The translations under genes were made by a program, and so were the position numbers. The notes beneath the pieces are model-generated. The model did no database searches. It was given only the letters and a program-made list of their open reading frames with translations, and was not told the origin of the DNA. Positions 25,565-34,978 of a stretch of DNA of 64,000 nt are shown here, one piece after another. This DNA is from Pseudomonadota bacterium (GTDB lineage Bacteria > Pseudomonadota > Gammaproteobacteria > Burkholderiales > Rhodocyclaceae): contig JAGTRU010000021.1 of NCBI GenBank assembly GCA_018261905.1, forward strand, positions 1 to 64,000. The letters run 5' to 3'. Position 1 is the first letter of the stretch; every line of letters begins with the position of its first letter.

Positions 25565-26869
25565 ATGAACCTGAGTGCAATTCCCGGCTTCCACGGCATT
25601 CGCGCCGGGCGCGCCTTCGCCTTGCTGGCAGCCTGTTTTGTGCTGACTTTCGGGGCCATGGTGACGCTGCTCGTCCTCGATCAACAGCGCGTCCTCGAAG
25701 CGACCGGCCACCTGCAGGAGCAGACGGTGCCGGAAATCATCCGTTACCAGCGCCTGGCCCGCAATCTCGAACAACTGCGCCAGGAAGGCGAGCGCGTGTT
25801 CTCTGCCCACACTCCGCAAAGCCGGCAACAGGCGATGTTCGTCGTGATGCTGGTGGCCAGCCATCCCAGCGTTCTCGAACATCCCGAATCGGCCGCGCTG
25901 GCCCGCGAGACCGAGCGTTTCCTGAATGACGTGATGTACCGCTCGGCGACCGACAGCAAGGCCTTCGTCACCTATCACGAAGAATGGCAGCGCCTGGCGG
26001 CGCGCCTCAGCGTGCAGGTGGACGATGTCTCGATCCAGGGCATCAACCTGGCCAACGGCGATCTCAATGAAGTGGCGGCGACGATGGGGCTGGCACGCTA
26101 CAAAGTGGCGGCGGCGCTCGGTCTGGTCGGCCTCTTCCTGCTCCTCTTCCTGGTCCTGCTCCGCAAGCATCTGATCGAGCCGCTGCAACGCATCGACCGG
26201 GCGCTGTCCACCCTGAGCGTCGAGCAGCCTTCACCCACCTTCCAGCCGTCGGCGATGCGCGAAATCCATGCCGTCGAGGAGGCCATCGGCGAATTGCATG
26301 CCTCGCTGGTGCAGAATGAAAAGGCCCGGGTTGCCCTGGAGGAACTGGCCAATAACGACGGCCTGACCCGCCTGACCAATCGTCGGCATTTCATGTTGCT
26401 GGCCGATGCCGAACTGCTCCGGGCGCAGCGTTACGAGCGCCCGGTGACGGTCGGCATGGCCGATCTCGACCATTTCAAGAACCTCAACGACGGTTACGGT
26501 CATGCCGCCGGCGACATCGTGTTGTGCGCCCTGGCCCAGCTAATGCGCGATACCTTCCGCCAATCCGACATGATCGGCCGTTACGGCGGCGAGGAATTCG
26601 CCTTCCTCTTTCCCGAGACCTCGCTGGTCGAGGCCCATGTCTTGGCCGAACGGCTGCGTGTCCGGGCCGCCGGCTACAACATCGAATTGCCGGATGGGCG
26701 GACGGTTCGGGTCAGCATGAGCATCGGGCTGGCCGATGCCAGTACCGGCTCGCTCGAAATGGCGCTCAATCGCGCCGACGATGCGCTCTACGAAGCGAAA
26801 CGCCAGGGGCGTAACCGGGTGGTCCAGGCGCCCGTCGGCGAGCAACGACTTCTCGCCGACGATCTCTAA
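25565..26869 (+). CDS. Membrane diguanylate cyclase (GGDEF)
   Basis: A 434-residue protein with two membrane segments (AFALLAACFVLTFGAMVTLLV near 19-39 and VAAALGLVGLFLLLFLVLL near 182-200) that bracket a periplasmic helical sensor of about 140 residues. A HAMP-like linker and a full GGDEF domain follow. The signature is GGEEF (341-345), with the inhibitory-site RQSD five residues before it, so the enzyme should be active in making c-di-GMP and product-inhibited. It overlaps dgkA tail to tail by 4 bp. Its partners are probably the two binding proteins encoded upstream. Confidence 0.9.
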   Translation: MNLSAIPGFHGIRAGRAFALLAACFVLTFGAMVTLLVLDQQRVLEATGHLQEQTVPEIIRYQRLARNLEQLRQEGERVFSAHTPQSRQQAMFVVMLVASHPSVLEHPESAALARETERFLNDVMYRSATDSKAFVTYHEEWQRLAARLSVQVDDVSIQGINLANGDLNEVAATMGLARYKVAAALGLVGLFLLLFLVLLRKHLIEPLQRIDRALSTLSVEQPSPTFQPSAMREIHAVEEAIGELHASLVQNEKARVALEELANNDGLTRLTNRRHFMLLADAELLRAQRYERPVTVGMADLDHFKNLNDGYGHAAGDIVLCALAQLMRDTFRQSDMIGRYGGEEFAFLFPETSLVEAHVLAERLRVRAAGYNIELPDGRTVRVSMSIGLADASTGSLEMALNRADDALYEAKRQGRNRVVQAPVGEQRLLADDL

Positions 26870-27261
26870 ACCGGCCAGAGCAGGCAGGCCCAGATCGTTG
26901 CCGCGTTGAGCAGGCTGAGCAGCACGGCGGCGCTGCCCATGTCCTTGGCCCGTTTGGCGAGCTCGTGCTTTTCCGGCGAAGCCTTGTCGACGACGGCCTC
27001 CAGCCCGGAATTGAGGATTTCGACGATCAGAATGAGCAGGATGCTGCCGACCATCAGCGCCCGGTCGACGCCGGTGTGGCCGAGGTAGAAGGCCAGCGGG
27101 ATGGCGATCACGGCGAGCAGCAGTTCCTCGCGAAAAGCCGCCTCGTTCTGCCAGGCGGCGGTCAGGCCGTCGCGCGAGTAGCCGAGCGCGTTCCACAGAC
27201 GAACCAGGCCTTTCTTGCCTTTCAGGTCGGCGGCCGATTCCAGTTGCTTTTCCAGACTCAA
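26866..27261 (-). CDS. dgkA: Diacylglycerol kinase (DgkA type)
   Basis: A 131-residue protein with an N-terminal amphipathic region and three membrane helices. The DgkA signature lies near residues 80-105 ([37 protein letters not shown]), with the catalytic Glu in EILNSGLE. It phosphorylates diacylglycerol in the inner membrane to recycle lipid. The start appears to be TTG 27261, which overlaps the TGA of uvrA (TTGA), so translation is coupled to uvrA. Confidence 0.9.
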   Translation of the reverse strand: MSLEKQLESAADLKGKKGLVRLWNALGYSRDGLTAAWQNEAAFREELLLAVIAIPLAFYLGHTGVDRALMVGSILLILIVEILNSGLEAVVDKASPEKHELAKRAKDMGSAAVLLSLLNAATIWACLLWPV

Positions 27262-30083
27262 GCTTTTCTCTCCAGCAGCGGTTTGAGGAAGCGGCTAGTG
27301 TGACTGGTTTTGTGTTTGGCGACCATCTCCGGCGTGCCGGTGACCAGGATGCGGCCGCCGCCGTCGCCGCCTTCGGGGCCGAGATCGACCAGCCAGTCGG
27401 CCGTCTTGATCACGTCGAGGTTGTGCTCGATGACGACGATGGTATTGCCGTTGTCGGCCAGGCGTTGCAGCACTTTGAGGAGCATTTCGATGTCCTGGAA
27501 ATGCAGGCCGGTGGTCGGTTCGTCGAGGATGTACAGGGTGCGGCCGGTGTCGCGCTTGGAGAGTTCGAGGGCCAGCTTGACGCGCTGCGCCTCGCCGCCG
27601 GACAGCGTCGTCGCGCTCTGGCCGAGGGTGATGTAGCTGAGGCCGACATCGACCAGGGTCTGCAGCTTGCGCGCGATGTTGGGCACCGGGTCGAAGAATT
27701 CGCGCGCCTGCTCGACGGTCATGCCGAGGATGTCGTAGATGTTCTTGCCCTTGTACTGCACTTCCAGGGTTTCGCGGTTGTAGCGCTTGCCGTGGCAGAC
27801 GTCGCAGGGCACGTAGATGTCGGGCAGAAAGTGCATCTCGACCTTGATCATGCCGTCGCCCTGGCAGGCTTCGCAGCGCCCGCCCTTGACGTTGAAACTG
27901 AAGCGTCCCGGCCCGTAGCCACGGACGCGGGATTCCGGTACCTGGGAGAAGAGTTCGCGGATCGGCGTCAGCAGGCCGGTGTAGGTCGCCGGGTTGGAGC
28001 GTGGCGTGCGGCCGATTGGCGCCTGGTCGACGTTGATCACCTTGTCGAACAGTTCGAGGCCGATGATTTCCTTGTGCGGTGCCGGTTCCGCCGTCGCGCC
28101 GTAGAGGTGCTTGGCGGCTGCGGCGTACAGCGTGTCGTTGATCAGCGTCGACTTGCCCGAGCCGGAAACGCCGGTGATGCAGGTGAGCAGGCCGACCGGC
28201 AGTTCCAGCGTGACATCCTTGAGATTGTTGCCATAGGCGCCGACGACCAGCAATTGCTTGTCGGGATTGGCCGGCCGGCGCTTCTTCGGCACGGCGATGG
28301 CTTTCTGCCCGGAAAGATAGGCGCCGGTCATCGAGGCCGGGTTGGCGGTGACTTCGGCCGGCGTCCCTTCGGCGACGATATAACCGCCATGCACGCCGGC
28401 GCCGGGGCCGATGTCGATGACGTAATCGGCCGAGCGGATGGCGTCCTCGTCATGTTCGACGACGATCACCGTGTTGCCCATGTCGCGCAGGTTGCGCAGG
28501 GTTTGCAGCAGGCGGTCGTTGTCGCGCTGGTGCAGGCCGATGGACGGTTCGTCGAGTACGTACATGACGCCGGTCAGGCCCGAGCCGATCTGCGAGGCCA
28601 GCCGGATGCGCTGCGCCTCGCCGCCGGACAGCGTTTCGGCCGAGCGTTCGAGACACAGGTAATCGAGCCCGACATTGATCAGGAAGGACAGCCGGGCGCT
28701 GATTTCCTTGAGGATCTTGTCGGCGACCTGCGCCTTCTGGCCGGTCAGTTCCAGACAATTGAAGTAATTGCGCGCCTCGCCCAGCGGCAGGCGGCTGATT
28801 TCGTACAGCGTTTTGGCGCCGACGCGGACATGGCGCGCCTCGAGGCGCAGGCGGGTGCCGTTGCAGTGCGGGCAGGAGATGTTGCTGACGTATTTCGAGA
28901 GTTCCTCGCGCACCGCCTGCGAATCGCTGCCGCGATAGCGCCGCTCCAGGTTCGGGATGATGCCTTCGAAGGTATGGCTGCGGTCGAAGCGCGTGCCCTT
29001 GTCGTTCTGGTAGCGGAAATTGATCTCCGTCTTGCCCGAGCCGTAGAGCACCAACTGGCGGATGTCTTCCGGCAATTGCTCGAAGGGCGTATCGACCGAA
29101 AAGCCGTAATGGTCGGCCAGCGACTCGATGATCTGGAAATAGAACTGGTTCTTCTTGTCCCAGCCGCGCACCGCGCCATTGGCCAGCGAAGCCGCCGGAT
29201 TGGTGACGACGCGCTTCGGGTCGAAAAACTGGATGACCCCCAGGCCGTCGCACTTCGGGCAGGCACCCATCGGGTTGTTGAACGAGAACAGGCGCGGCTC
29301 CAGCTCCTGCAAGGCAAAGGAGCAGACCGGGCAGGCGAACTTGGCGGAGAACATGTGTTCCTTGCCGGAATCCATCTCCAGCGCAATGGCCCGGCCCTCG
29401 GCATGGCGCAGCGCCGTCTCGAAGGATTCGGCCAGGCGCTGGCGCATGTCATCGCGTATCTTCAAACGGTCGACCACGACATCGACGGTGTGCTTCTGCG
29501 TCTTGGCCAGCTTGGGCACGTCGTCGATCTCGTACACCGTGCCATCGACACGGACCCGGGCAAAACCCTGGGCGCGCAATTCGGCGAACAGGTCCATCTG
29601 CTCGCCCTTGCGGTTGGCCACCACCGGCGCCAGGATCATCAGCTTGGTTTCGGCTGGCAGGGCGAGCACGCTATCGACCATCTGCGACACCGTCTGCGCT
29701 TCGAGCGGCAGATTGTGGTCCGGGCAGTAGGGCGTGCCGGCGCGGGCGAAGAGCAGGCGCAGGTAATCGTGGATTTCGGTGACGGTGCCGACCGTCGAGC
29801 GCGGATTGTGCGAAGTCGCCTTCTGCTCGATGGAAATCGCCGGCGAAAGGCCCTCGATCAGGTCGACGTCCGGCTTTTCCATCAATTGCAGGAACTGCCG
29901 GGCATAGGCCGACAGCGATTCAACGTAACGGCGCTGGCCTTCCGCGTACAGCGTGTCGAAGGCCAGTGACGACTTACCCGAGCCGGACAGCCCGGTGATC
30001 ACGATGAGCTGGTCGCGCGGCAGGTCGAGATTGATGTTCTTGAGATTGTGCGTGCGCGCGCCACGAATGCGGATGGTTTCCAT
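27258..30083 (-). CDS. uvrA: Excinuclease ABC subunit A
   Basis: A 941-residue ABC ATPase with two nucleotide-binding halves: Walker [11 protein letters not shown] (31-40) and [10 protein letters not shown] (about 640), signature [16 protein letters not shown] and [16 protein letters not shown], and Walker [16 protein letters not shown] and [15 protein letters not shown]. The two Cys4 zinc modules are visible (CPVCSFALQ... CPKCDG and CEACQGDG... CDVCHGKRY). UvrA finds bulky DNA lesions in nucleotide excision repair. A LexA-type box lies about 70 bp upstream of the start, so SOS control is likely. Confidence 0.97.
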   Translation of the reverse strand: METIRIRGARTHNLKNINLDLPRDQLIVITGLSGSGKSSLAFDTLYAEGQRRYVESLSAYARQFLQLMEKPDVDLIEGLSPAISIEQKATSHNPRSTVGTVTEIHDYLRLLFARAGTPYCPDHNLPLEAQTVSQMVDSVLALPAETKLMILAPVVANRKGEQMDLFAELRAQGFARVRVDGTVYEIDDVPKLAKTQKHTVDVVVDRLKIRDDMRQRLAESFETALRHAEGRAIALEMDSGKEHMFSAKFACPVCSFALQELEPRLFSFNNPMGACPKCDGLGVIQFFDPKRVVTNPAASLANGAVRGWDKKNQFYFQIIESLADHYGFSVDTPFEQLPEDIRQLVLYGSGKTEINFRYQNDKGTRFDRSHTFEGIIPNLERRYRGSDSQAVREELSKYVSNISCPHCNGTRLRLEARHVRVGAKTLYEISRLPLGEARNYFNCLELTGQKAQVADKILKEISARLSFLINVGLDYLCLERSAETLSGGEAQRIRLASQIGSGLTGVMYVLDEPSIGLHQRDNDRLLQTLRNLRDMGNTVIVVEHDEDAIRSADYVIDIGPGAGVHGGYIVAEGTPAEVTANPASMTGAYLSGQKAIAVPKKRRPANPDKQLLVVGAYGNNLKDVTLELPVGLLTCITGVSGSGKSTLINDTLYAAAAKHLYGATAEPAPHKEIIGLELFDKVINVDQAPIGRTPRSNPATYTGLLTPIRELFSQVPESRVRGYGPGRFSFNVKGGRCEACQGDGMIKVEMHFLPDIYVPCDVCHGKRYNRETLEVQYKGKNIYDILGMTVEQAREFFDPVPNIARKLQTLVDVGLSYITLGQSATTLSGGEAQRVKLALELSKRDTGRTLYILDEPTTGLHFQDIEMLLKVLQRLADNGNTIVVIEHNLDVIKTADWLVDLGPEGGDGGGRILVTGTPEMVAKHKTSHTSRFLKPLLERKA

Positions 30084-30128
30084 CGCTTGTTCTGCTTTGG
30101 TTGGGGGAAGGGGAAACTATACGCAAAA

Positions 30129-30178
30129 CCCGGCGGGCTTGCACGAAAGACTGTATGAAAAAACAGTTTCCCGCCGGG
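30129..30178. repeat. Inverted repeat flanking the LexA box upstream of uvrA
   Basis: CCCGGCGGG (30129-30137) and CCCGCCGGG (30170-30178) are perfect reverse complements with a 32-bp loop that contains the LexA box. On the minus strand it would form part of the uvrA promoter region or its 5' leader. Confidence 0.6.
30151..30166 (-). promoter_or_regulatory. LexA (SOS) box of uvrA
   Basis: CTGTATGAAAAAACAG has the CTGT-N8-ACAG form of the proteobacterial LexA operator with an AT-rich centre. It lies 68 bases upstream of the uvrA start codon, a normal position for SOS repression of uvrA. Confidence 0.75.
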
Positions 30179-30260
30179 CGCGATGGCGCGGCGGGTTGAG
30201 CGGTATTACACCGGCGGCGCGAGTCTCGGCCGCCGGCTGCGGCCTGGGGCGATTGCCCGA

Positions 30261-30458
30261 TCAGGCGTGTTTGAGAGCGTTGGCGGCGGTGAACATCTCC
30301 CATTCTTCCGGGTCGAGTTCGAGATCCATCGGGTCGCCTTCGACTGTCACCTTGGCGAGAAAGTAGCCTTCGGCATCGGCAAACTCATTGACGGCAAGGA
30401 CCGTGACGGGGGGGAAGCCATTGCCTGATTTCCAGACACCTGTGGCAGGTTTTTCCAT
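30261..30458 (-). CDS. Small hypothetical protein, 65 residues
   Basis: The start at 30458 is supported by a strong ribosome-binding site (AAGGAG, 8 bases upstream); a longer frame to 30539 lacks one. The product ([18 protein letters not shown]...) is acidic, soluble and predicted mixed alpha/beta, ending [21 protein letters not shown]. No known family is recognised. It sits alone between uvrA and the BrnTA module at the edge of the accessory block. Confidence 0.6.
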   Translation of the reverse strand: MEKPATGVWKSGNGFPPVTVLAVNEFADAEGYFLAKVTVEGDPMDLELDPEEWEMFTAANALKHA

Positions 30459-30610
30459 GGCGATACTCCTTGGGATAGAGGGGTAAATTTCAAAACAAGC
30501 GGCCTTCCACTGAACTGCTTTGCTGCACTTACGCTGCACTTCTGGCGAAAAAGCTACGAAGGTTCTGATTGACGCTGAGTTTCGAAGTTCCCCTGTTTTT
30601 TGCCCGGCGG

Positions 30611-30937
30611 TTATCCGGCCGCGTGCAATTCTTCGCGGATGATGGCGCGCAAATTCGCTTCCAGACTTTCCCCTGCCACGGCCCGGCGTAAGGTGTCGTT
30701 AATCAATGTCTGATAGCCGCGTTCGCCGGCAAGCGCCTTGAAGTGCTCGACGATGGGTGCATCAAGCATGATGTTGATACGCAATTTTCCCGTCTTGGCG
30801 CGCACGGCCGTTTGCCACTCAGGCTTGCCCGTTTCCTTTCCGGCGACTTTGAATTTTGCCTGATCGAAATCAGCCTGTGTCAGACGTGGTGCGTCGTCAG
30901 AAATATCCGGCGTTTCGGTAATAGAGGTCGGTTTCAT
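30611..30937 (-). CDS. brnA: BrnA-type antitoxin
   Basis: A 108-residue protein; ATG 30937 is chosen over 30991 because the upstream codons are in the toxin gene. It ends in a ribbon-helix-helix-like region: KLRINIMLDAPIVEHFKALAGERGYQTLINDTLRRAV, matching BrnA antitoxins (VRLDADVVEWFKA.G.GYQTRIN). It would bind the toxin encoded just upstream and its own promoter. The gene overlaps the toxin gene by 41 bp, so the order is toxin first, as in BrnTA. Confidence 0.85.
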   Translation of the reverse strand: MKPTSITETPDISDDAPRLTQADFDQAKFKVAGKETGKPEWQTAVRAKTGKLRINIMLDAPIVEHFKALAGERGYQTLINDTLRRAVAGESLEANLRAIIREELHAAG

Positions 30938-31202
30938 CGCTTTCTGCCTTTCGCATGGAAATGATGCGTATGGATTCATCGGATTCAACATGAACGATCA
31001 GTACGACCAGGGCTTCAAGCAGACCAATGCCAATCATCCGCTGTTCGCCGTAATCCATGCGGGCATTCTCAAACACCACCATCGGCCCGGCAAACACCCT
31101 TTCCGCATCGGCGAAATCAAGGCCGTGCTTGAGCAGATTGGCTTGGCGTTTGGCTTCGTCCCAGTGGTAGTGTATGAAAAAATTATAAGCATAAATATAC
31201 AC
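30897..31202 (-). CDS. brnT: BrnT-type ribonuclease toxin
   Basis: A 101-residue protein with the BrnT pattern: HWDEAKRQANLLKHGLDFADAERVF near residue 13, a central D-YGEQRMIGIGLLEALVVLIVH, and ESIRIISMRKAESDETDLYY at the end. BrnT is a RelE-fold RNase that stops translation until neutralised by BrnA, which is encoded next and overlapping. The exact start is uncertain; codons 1-10 may be extra. The module lies at the left edge of the CRISPR-bearing block. Confidence 0.87.
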   Translation of the reverse strand: MYIYAYNFFIHYHWDEAKRQANLLKHGLDFADAERVFAGPMVVFENARMDYGEQRMIGIGLLEALVVLIVHVESDESIRIISMRKAESDETDLYYRNAGYF

Positions 31203-31285
31203 ATATCAAGCCGGGGCTTATTCATGCTTCGATGTCGGCCTGTATCTATTTGCCTGAAAGCAGGCGGCGAAAAATAAAAAATCTC

Positions 31286-31304
31286 AGTCTCACTCTATGA
31301 GACT
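31286..31304. repeat. Small perfect inverted repeat between BrnTA and the WYL gene
   Basis: AGTCTCA and TGAGACT are separated by 5 bases. It lies in the divergent region upstream of brnT and of the small ORF at 31348, so it could be an operator (for example for the antitoxin) or a weak terminator. Confidence 0.45.
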
Positions 31305-31347
31305 TGCCTTCTTTAAAGTGGCGAAAACCCAGCCAAGGAGTTTCGTC

Positions 31348-31428
31348 ATGCATGACAGCTATCCCCCTGATCGTTACGTTTTCATCGCCCTTCTCTTTGC
31401 GGCACTGGTCAGCGTTCTGCCCTGGTAA
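31348..31428 (+). CDS. Candidate 26-residue single-pass membrane peptide
   Basis: ATG 31348 follows AAGGAG at an ideal spacing of 7 bases. The peptide MHDSYPPDRYVFIALLFAAL continues to VSVLPW and consists of a short polar N-terminus and one hydrophobic segment. It is too short to compare with a family. A good ribosome site and the membrane-like composition support translation; nothing else does. Confidence 0.35.
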   Translation: MHDSYPPDRYVFIALLFAALVSVLPW

Positions 31429-31495
31429 GCCCGGCTTGTCAGTGGTTTAAAAAAGGACAGGCGGCTATGATGCTGGCAACACAAGAGAGGGTGGC

Positions 31496-32467
31496 ATGAG
31501 CAAATCCGAACGCTTCGGGATCATCGAACGCATGCTGCTTTCCCGGCGCAGCGTCAGTCTCGTTGATTTGCTTGAGCGTCTTGGCGTTTCCCGCGCCACG
31601 GTGTGCCGCGACATCAAGGAACTGCGCGAGCGCATGCACGTCCCCATCGCCTGCGACCGCGCCACCGGCATTTACCGCATCGACCGTAGCGTCGAACGCT
31701 ACGAACTCCCCGGCGTCTGGTTCTCGGCCGGCGAAATCCATGCCCTGCTGAGCATGCAGCAACTGCTCGCCGCCTTCGATGCCGGCGGCCTGCTCGCCGA
31801 ACACGTCGGCCCCCTGCGCCAGCGCCTGCTCGGCATGCTCGAAAGCGCCACCGACTCGGCCGACGACATCGCCCGGCGCATCCGCATCCTGAGCGCCGCC
31901 GCCCGTCACTACGCGCCGCAACATTTCCAGCACATCGCCGCCGCGCTCATGGAACGCCGCCGGCTGAGCATCGAATACGTCGCCCGCAGTAACGGCGACA
32001 CCAGCCAACGCGAAATCTCGCCGCAACGGCTGACCCACTATCGGTCGAATTGGTATTTGGAGGCCTGGTGCCACCTGCGCGACGAACTGCGCAGGTTCTC
32101 GGTCGACGCCATCCAGTCCGTAAAAACTGCCGACGGCGTCGCACTCGACGTGCCAGAAGCCGAACTCGACGCCGCATTGAGCGCCGGCTACGGCATCTTC
32201 GCTGGCGCCGAAGTGCAATGGGCAACGCTCCTCTTCACCCCCGACCGCGCCCGCTGGGTCGCCGCCGAACACTGGCACCCGGACCAGGAAGGCGGCTTTC
32301 TCGACGACGGCAGCTACCAACTGCGCCTGCCGTACAGCAACGATCCCGAACTCATTATGGACATCCTGAAATACGGGCCGGATTGCGAGGTGGTTGGGCC
32401 GGCGGGGTTGCGGGAGAAGGTGGTGGGGTTGTTAAAGGCGGCGGTGGGGAGGTATGGGGATGAGTGA
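31496..32467 (+). CDS. WYL-domain transcriptional regulator next to cas3
   Basis: A 323-residue protein: an N-terminal DeoR-like winged helix (LVDLLERLGVSRATVCRDIKELRERM, about 20-45), a helical linker, a WYL domain (about 145-225, RRLSIEYVARSNGDTSQREISPQRLTHYRSNWYLEAWCHLRDELRRF, where NWYLEAW carries the WYL signature) and a WCX C-terminal domain. WYL regulators sense nucleic acid or nucleotide ligands and often control phage-defence loci. The gene runs into cas3 with an 8-base overlap, so it is co-transcribed with cas3 and is the obvious candidate regulator of the locus. Confidence 0.88.
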   Translation: MSKSERFGIIERMLLSRRSVSLVDLLERLGVSRATVCRDIKELRERMHVPIACDRATGIYRIDRSVERYELPGVWFSAGEIHALLSMQQLLAAFDAGGLLAEHVGPLRQRLLGMLESATDSADDIARRIRILSAAARHYAPQHFQHIAAALMERRRLSIEYVARSNGDTSQREISPQRLTHYRSNWYLEAWCHLRDELRRFSVDAIQSVKTADGVALDVPEAELDAALSAGYGIFAGAEVQWATLLFTPDRARWVAAEHWHPDQEGGFLDDGSYQLRLPYSNDPELIMDILKYGPDCEVVGPAGLREKVVGLLKAAVGRYGDE

Positions 32468-34841
32468 AGAACGGGATTTTGCGCACACTGATTTTCTGGC
32501 GCATATCAGAAACGATAACGGTCGCCTGATTGCGCATCGGCTGGAGGATCACCTAGTTGATGTTTCCGCGTTGGCCGCAGCCTTCGCCGCCGAGTTCGGC
32601 GCCGCGCCGTGGGCCGCGCTGGCCGGCATCTGGCACGACCTGGGCAAATACCGGGAAGGGTTCCAGCGCTACATCCGGCAGTGCGGCGATCCCGATGCGC
32701 ACATCGAAGGCCGCGTCGCAGGTGCGGAGAAAACGCACTCGGCTGCCGGTGCCTTGTGGGCGCAGGAGTATCTGGGCGAGGTGGACAAGCGTTCTGGCCC
32801 CGTCGTGGCGCGTGTTCTGGCTTATCTGATCGCCGGCCATCACGCAGGGCTGGACAACTGGTTCGGCGGCCTGCACGAACGGTTCAATCGCGAAGATGCG
32901 GTACGAGAAGGTCGCGACGCGTTGGCTGTGGCGATTCCCGAAGCCATTCTCAAGCCCTCGGCCGGTTTGCCCGATCTGAACGCGATCCGCACCGATCAGA
33001 AAGACAATATTCCCGGCCGTTTTGCGCTGTGGGTGCGCATGCTTTTTTCCTGTCTGGTCGATGCCGATTTTCTCGACACCGAGAGATTCATGTCACAAGG
33101 CAAGGCCGAGGCACGCAACGGTTTCATGCCAATCTGCGAGTTGGAAAAGTGCTTGGCCGAATGCTTGGCGCAAATGGCGCAGGCGGTCGCCGAACGCGGC
33201 GAGGCCGGAACCCAGGTCAACCTGAAACGCGCCGAAGTTCAGCGCGCCTGTCTCGCCAAGGCCGAGCTAGCGCCTGGCGTGTTCAGCCTGACGGTGCCGA
33301 CCGGCGGCGGCAAGACGCTGTCCAGTCTGGCTTTCGCGCTGCGCCATGCGGCACGCCACGGCAAACGCCGGGTCATCTACGCGATTCCCTACACCAGCAT
33401 CATCGAGCAGACGGCGGGAATCTTCCGCAGCATCTTTGGCGACGAGAACGTCATTGAGCACCATAGCAATGTCGAGGTGGACGACAAGCAGGAAACCGCC
33501 CGTTCCCGTCTGGCCTGCGAAAACTGGGATGCGCCGCTGATCGTCACGACCAACGTGCAATTGCTGGAAAGCCTGTTCGCCAGCCGGACCTCGCGCTGCC
33601 GCAAGCTGCACAATCTGGTCGGCAGCGTCATCGTGCTCGATGAGGCGCAATTGCTGCCGGTGCCCTATCTGCAGCCGGTGGTCGACGTCTTGCGCCTGCT
33701 GGTCAAGGATTACGGCGTGACGCTGGTGCTGTGCACTGCCACTCAGCCGACGCTGGAAAGTCGCAACGGTTTCGACCAAGCCCGCCAACTGCGCGGCTTC
33801 GCGGTCGGCGAAATCCGTGAAATCGTCGATGACGTGGCCGGGCTGTATGGTGCGCTGGAACGGGTCAAGGTGCATCTGCCGGCCGATCTGAAAACGCCCA
33901 GCAACTGGGAGCAATTGGCGCTGCAAATCGCCGGGCACGATGCCGTGCTCGCCGTCGTCGGCCGCCGTGCCGATGCGCGCGAACTCTATACGCGGGTCAA
34001 GGCCGAAGACCGCACCGGCCTGTGGCATTTGTCCGGCCTGATGTGCGCCCAGCACCGCAGCGACACCATCGCCGACATCAAGCAGGCTTTGGTGGCAAGG
34101 CGGCAGGCATTGGCCGCCGGGCAAAACCCTGCGCCGATCCGGGTGATTAGCACCCAACTGGTCGAAGCCGGCGTCGATATCGACTTCCCCGTCGTCTATC
34201 GCGCCCTGGCCGGGTTGGACTCCATAGCCCAGGCAGCCGGCCGTTGCAATCGCGAGGGCCGGCTAGACAAGGGCGAAGTGCATGTCTTCGTGCCGCCCAA
34301 ATCGGCGCCGCCGGGGCTGCTGCGCATGGCCGAACGCGCTACGACTATTTTGTGGAGTGCTTTGCCGCCAGAAGTTGACCCGATGGGTGTTGAGCGCTTT
34401 TCCGAATATTTCCGCAACTTGTATCGGGACGCCGAACTGGACGAGAAAGGAATTTGCGGATTCCTGCGTAGCCAAGGCCCGGATTTCGCTGTCAGCTTTG
34501 GGCTGGCAGCAAAGGAATTTCGCCTGATCGATAAAGATGAGGGGGCCACGGTCTTTGTCCGCTACAAGCGTGACGAGAGCGACGAAGAAATCGACATGTG
34601 GCTGAACACCCTGAAAAAGGAAGGCCCGCAGCGCTGGCTGCTGCGCAAGCTGCAACGCTATGGCGTGAGCATCTACCAGCGCGATCTGCAACGCCTTGAA
34701 GGGCTGGGCGACATCGAAGCGCTGGGCGGCGACTTTCCGGGCTTGTATGTGCAGTCGTACGGCAACGATGTGCTTTACGACCAGGTGCTGGGCATCAATG
34801 TGGATGGGGCGCCGGGTGATCCGGGGAGTCTCGTGCTGTGA
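32460..34841 (+). CDS. cas3: CRISPR-associated helicase-nuclease Cas3 (type I-C)
   Basis: A 793-residue protein. The N-terminal HD nuclease domain has LIAHRLEDH and the HD motif WHDLGK (His59-Asp60), followed by HSAAGALWA and AGHHAGLDNW. The helicase half has Walker A PTGGGKT (Lys285), motif II DEAQ (394-397), motif III LCTATQPT and motif VI AAGRCNREGR. Cas3 unwinds and degrades DNA once Cascade has bound a target next to a PAM. ATG 32460 overlaps the end of the WYL gene; ATG 32454 is an alternative. The rest of the cas genes start about 430 bp further on, after a regulatory interval. Confidence 0.95.
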   Translation: MSEERDFAHTDFLAHIRNDNGRLIAHRLEDHLVDVSALAAAFAAEFGAAPWAALAGIWHDLGKYREGFQRYIRQCGDPDAHIEGRVAGAEKTHSAAGALWAQEYLGEVDKRSGPVVARVLAYLIAGHHAGLDNWFGGLHERFNREDAVREGRDALAVAIPEAILKPSAGLPDLNAIRTDQKDNIPGRFALWVRMLFSCLVDADFLDTERFMSQGKAEARNGFMPICELEKCLAECLAQMAQAVAERGEAGTQVNLKRAEVQRACLAKAELAPGVFSLTVPTGGGKTLSSLAFALRHAARHGKRRVIYAIPYTSIIEQTAGIFRSIFGDENVIEHHSNVEVDDKQETARSRLACENWDAPLIVTTNVQLLESLFASRTSRCRKLHNLVGSVIVLDEAQLLPVPYLQPVVDVLRLLVKDYGVTLVLCTATQPTLESRNGFDQARQLRGFAVGEIREIVDDVAGLYGALERVKVHLPADLKTPSNWEQLALQIAGHDAVLAVVGRRADARELYTRVKAEDRTGLWHLSGLMCAQHRSDTIADIKQALVARRQALAAGQNPAPIRVISTQLVEAGVDIDFPVVYRALAGLDSIAQAAGRCNREGRLDKGEVHVFVPPKSAPPGLLRMAERATTILWSALPPEVDPMGVERFSEYFRNLYRDAELDEKGICGFLRSQGPDFAVSFGLAAKEFRLIDKDEGATVFVRYKRDESDEEIDMWLNTLKKEGPQRWLLRKLQRYGVSIYQRDLQRLEGLGDIEALGGDFPGLYVQSYGNDVLYDQVLGINVDGAPGDPGSLVL

Positions 34842-34854
34842 GACTGGATGCGAT

Positions 34855-34885
34855 GAAAATGAAAGGGCCGGGACAAGCCCGGCCC
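34855..34885 (-). terminator. Terminator of the crRNA-like RNA
   Basis: A perfect 8-bp GC stem (GGGCCGGG with CCCGGCCC) and 5-nt loop. Only on the minus strand is it followed by a T-rich tail (TTTCATTTT), so it serves the minus-strand RNA and not cas3. Confidence 0.75.
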
Positions 34886-34958
34886 AGCGTTACGGATGCA
34901 ACGGACAACTTTCACCATTGAGTTTCAATCCACGCTGGAACACCAGCGAGAAGCCATG
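34855..34958 (-). ncRNA. Candidate crRNA-like Cas-regulating RNA (CreR/CreA type)
   Basis: On the minus strand, bases 34958 to 34922 form a lone degenerate repeat of 37 nt. Its last 14 bases, GCGTGGATTGAAAC, are identical to the array repeat. Its stem is rewritten but intact (CGCTGG, loop TGTT, CCAGCG), leaving the same 11-nt tag TGGATTGAAAC. Exactly 36 nt of spacer-like sequence follow (34921 to 34886), and then a strong terminator (GGGCCGGG, CTTGT, CCCGGCCC, T-rich tail; 34885 to 34855). The first 8 nt, TCAATGGT, recur at 35010 to 35003 on the minus strand behind TTC. The structure is read directly; the regulatory role is inferred from known CreR/CreA RNAs. A possible -10 on the minus strand is TATGCT (34966-34961). 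Confidence 0.65.
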
Positions 34959-34978
34959 CTAGCATAACCTGAAAGGTA

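Noticed and set aside
27300..29969. 889-residue plus-strand ORF opposite uvrA
   Set aside because: Exactly antisense to a well-supported uvrA; long open antisense frames are common in GC-rich DNA, and no domain is recognisable.
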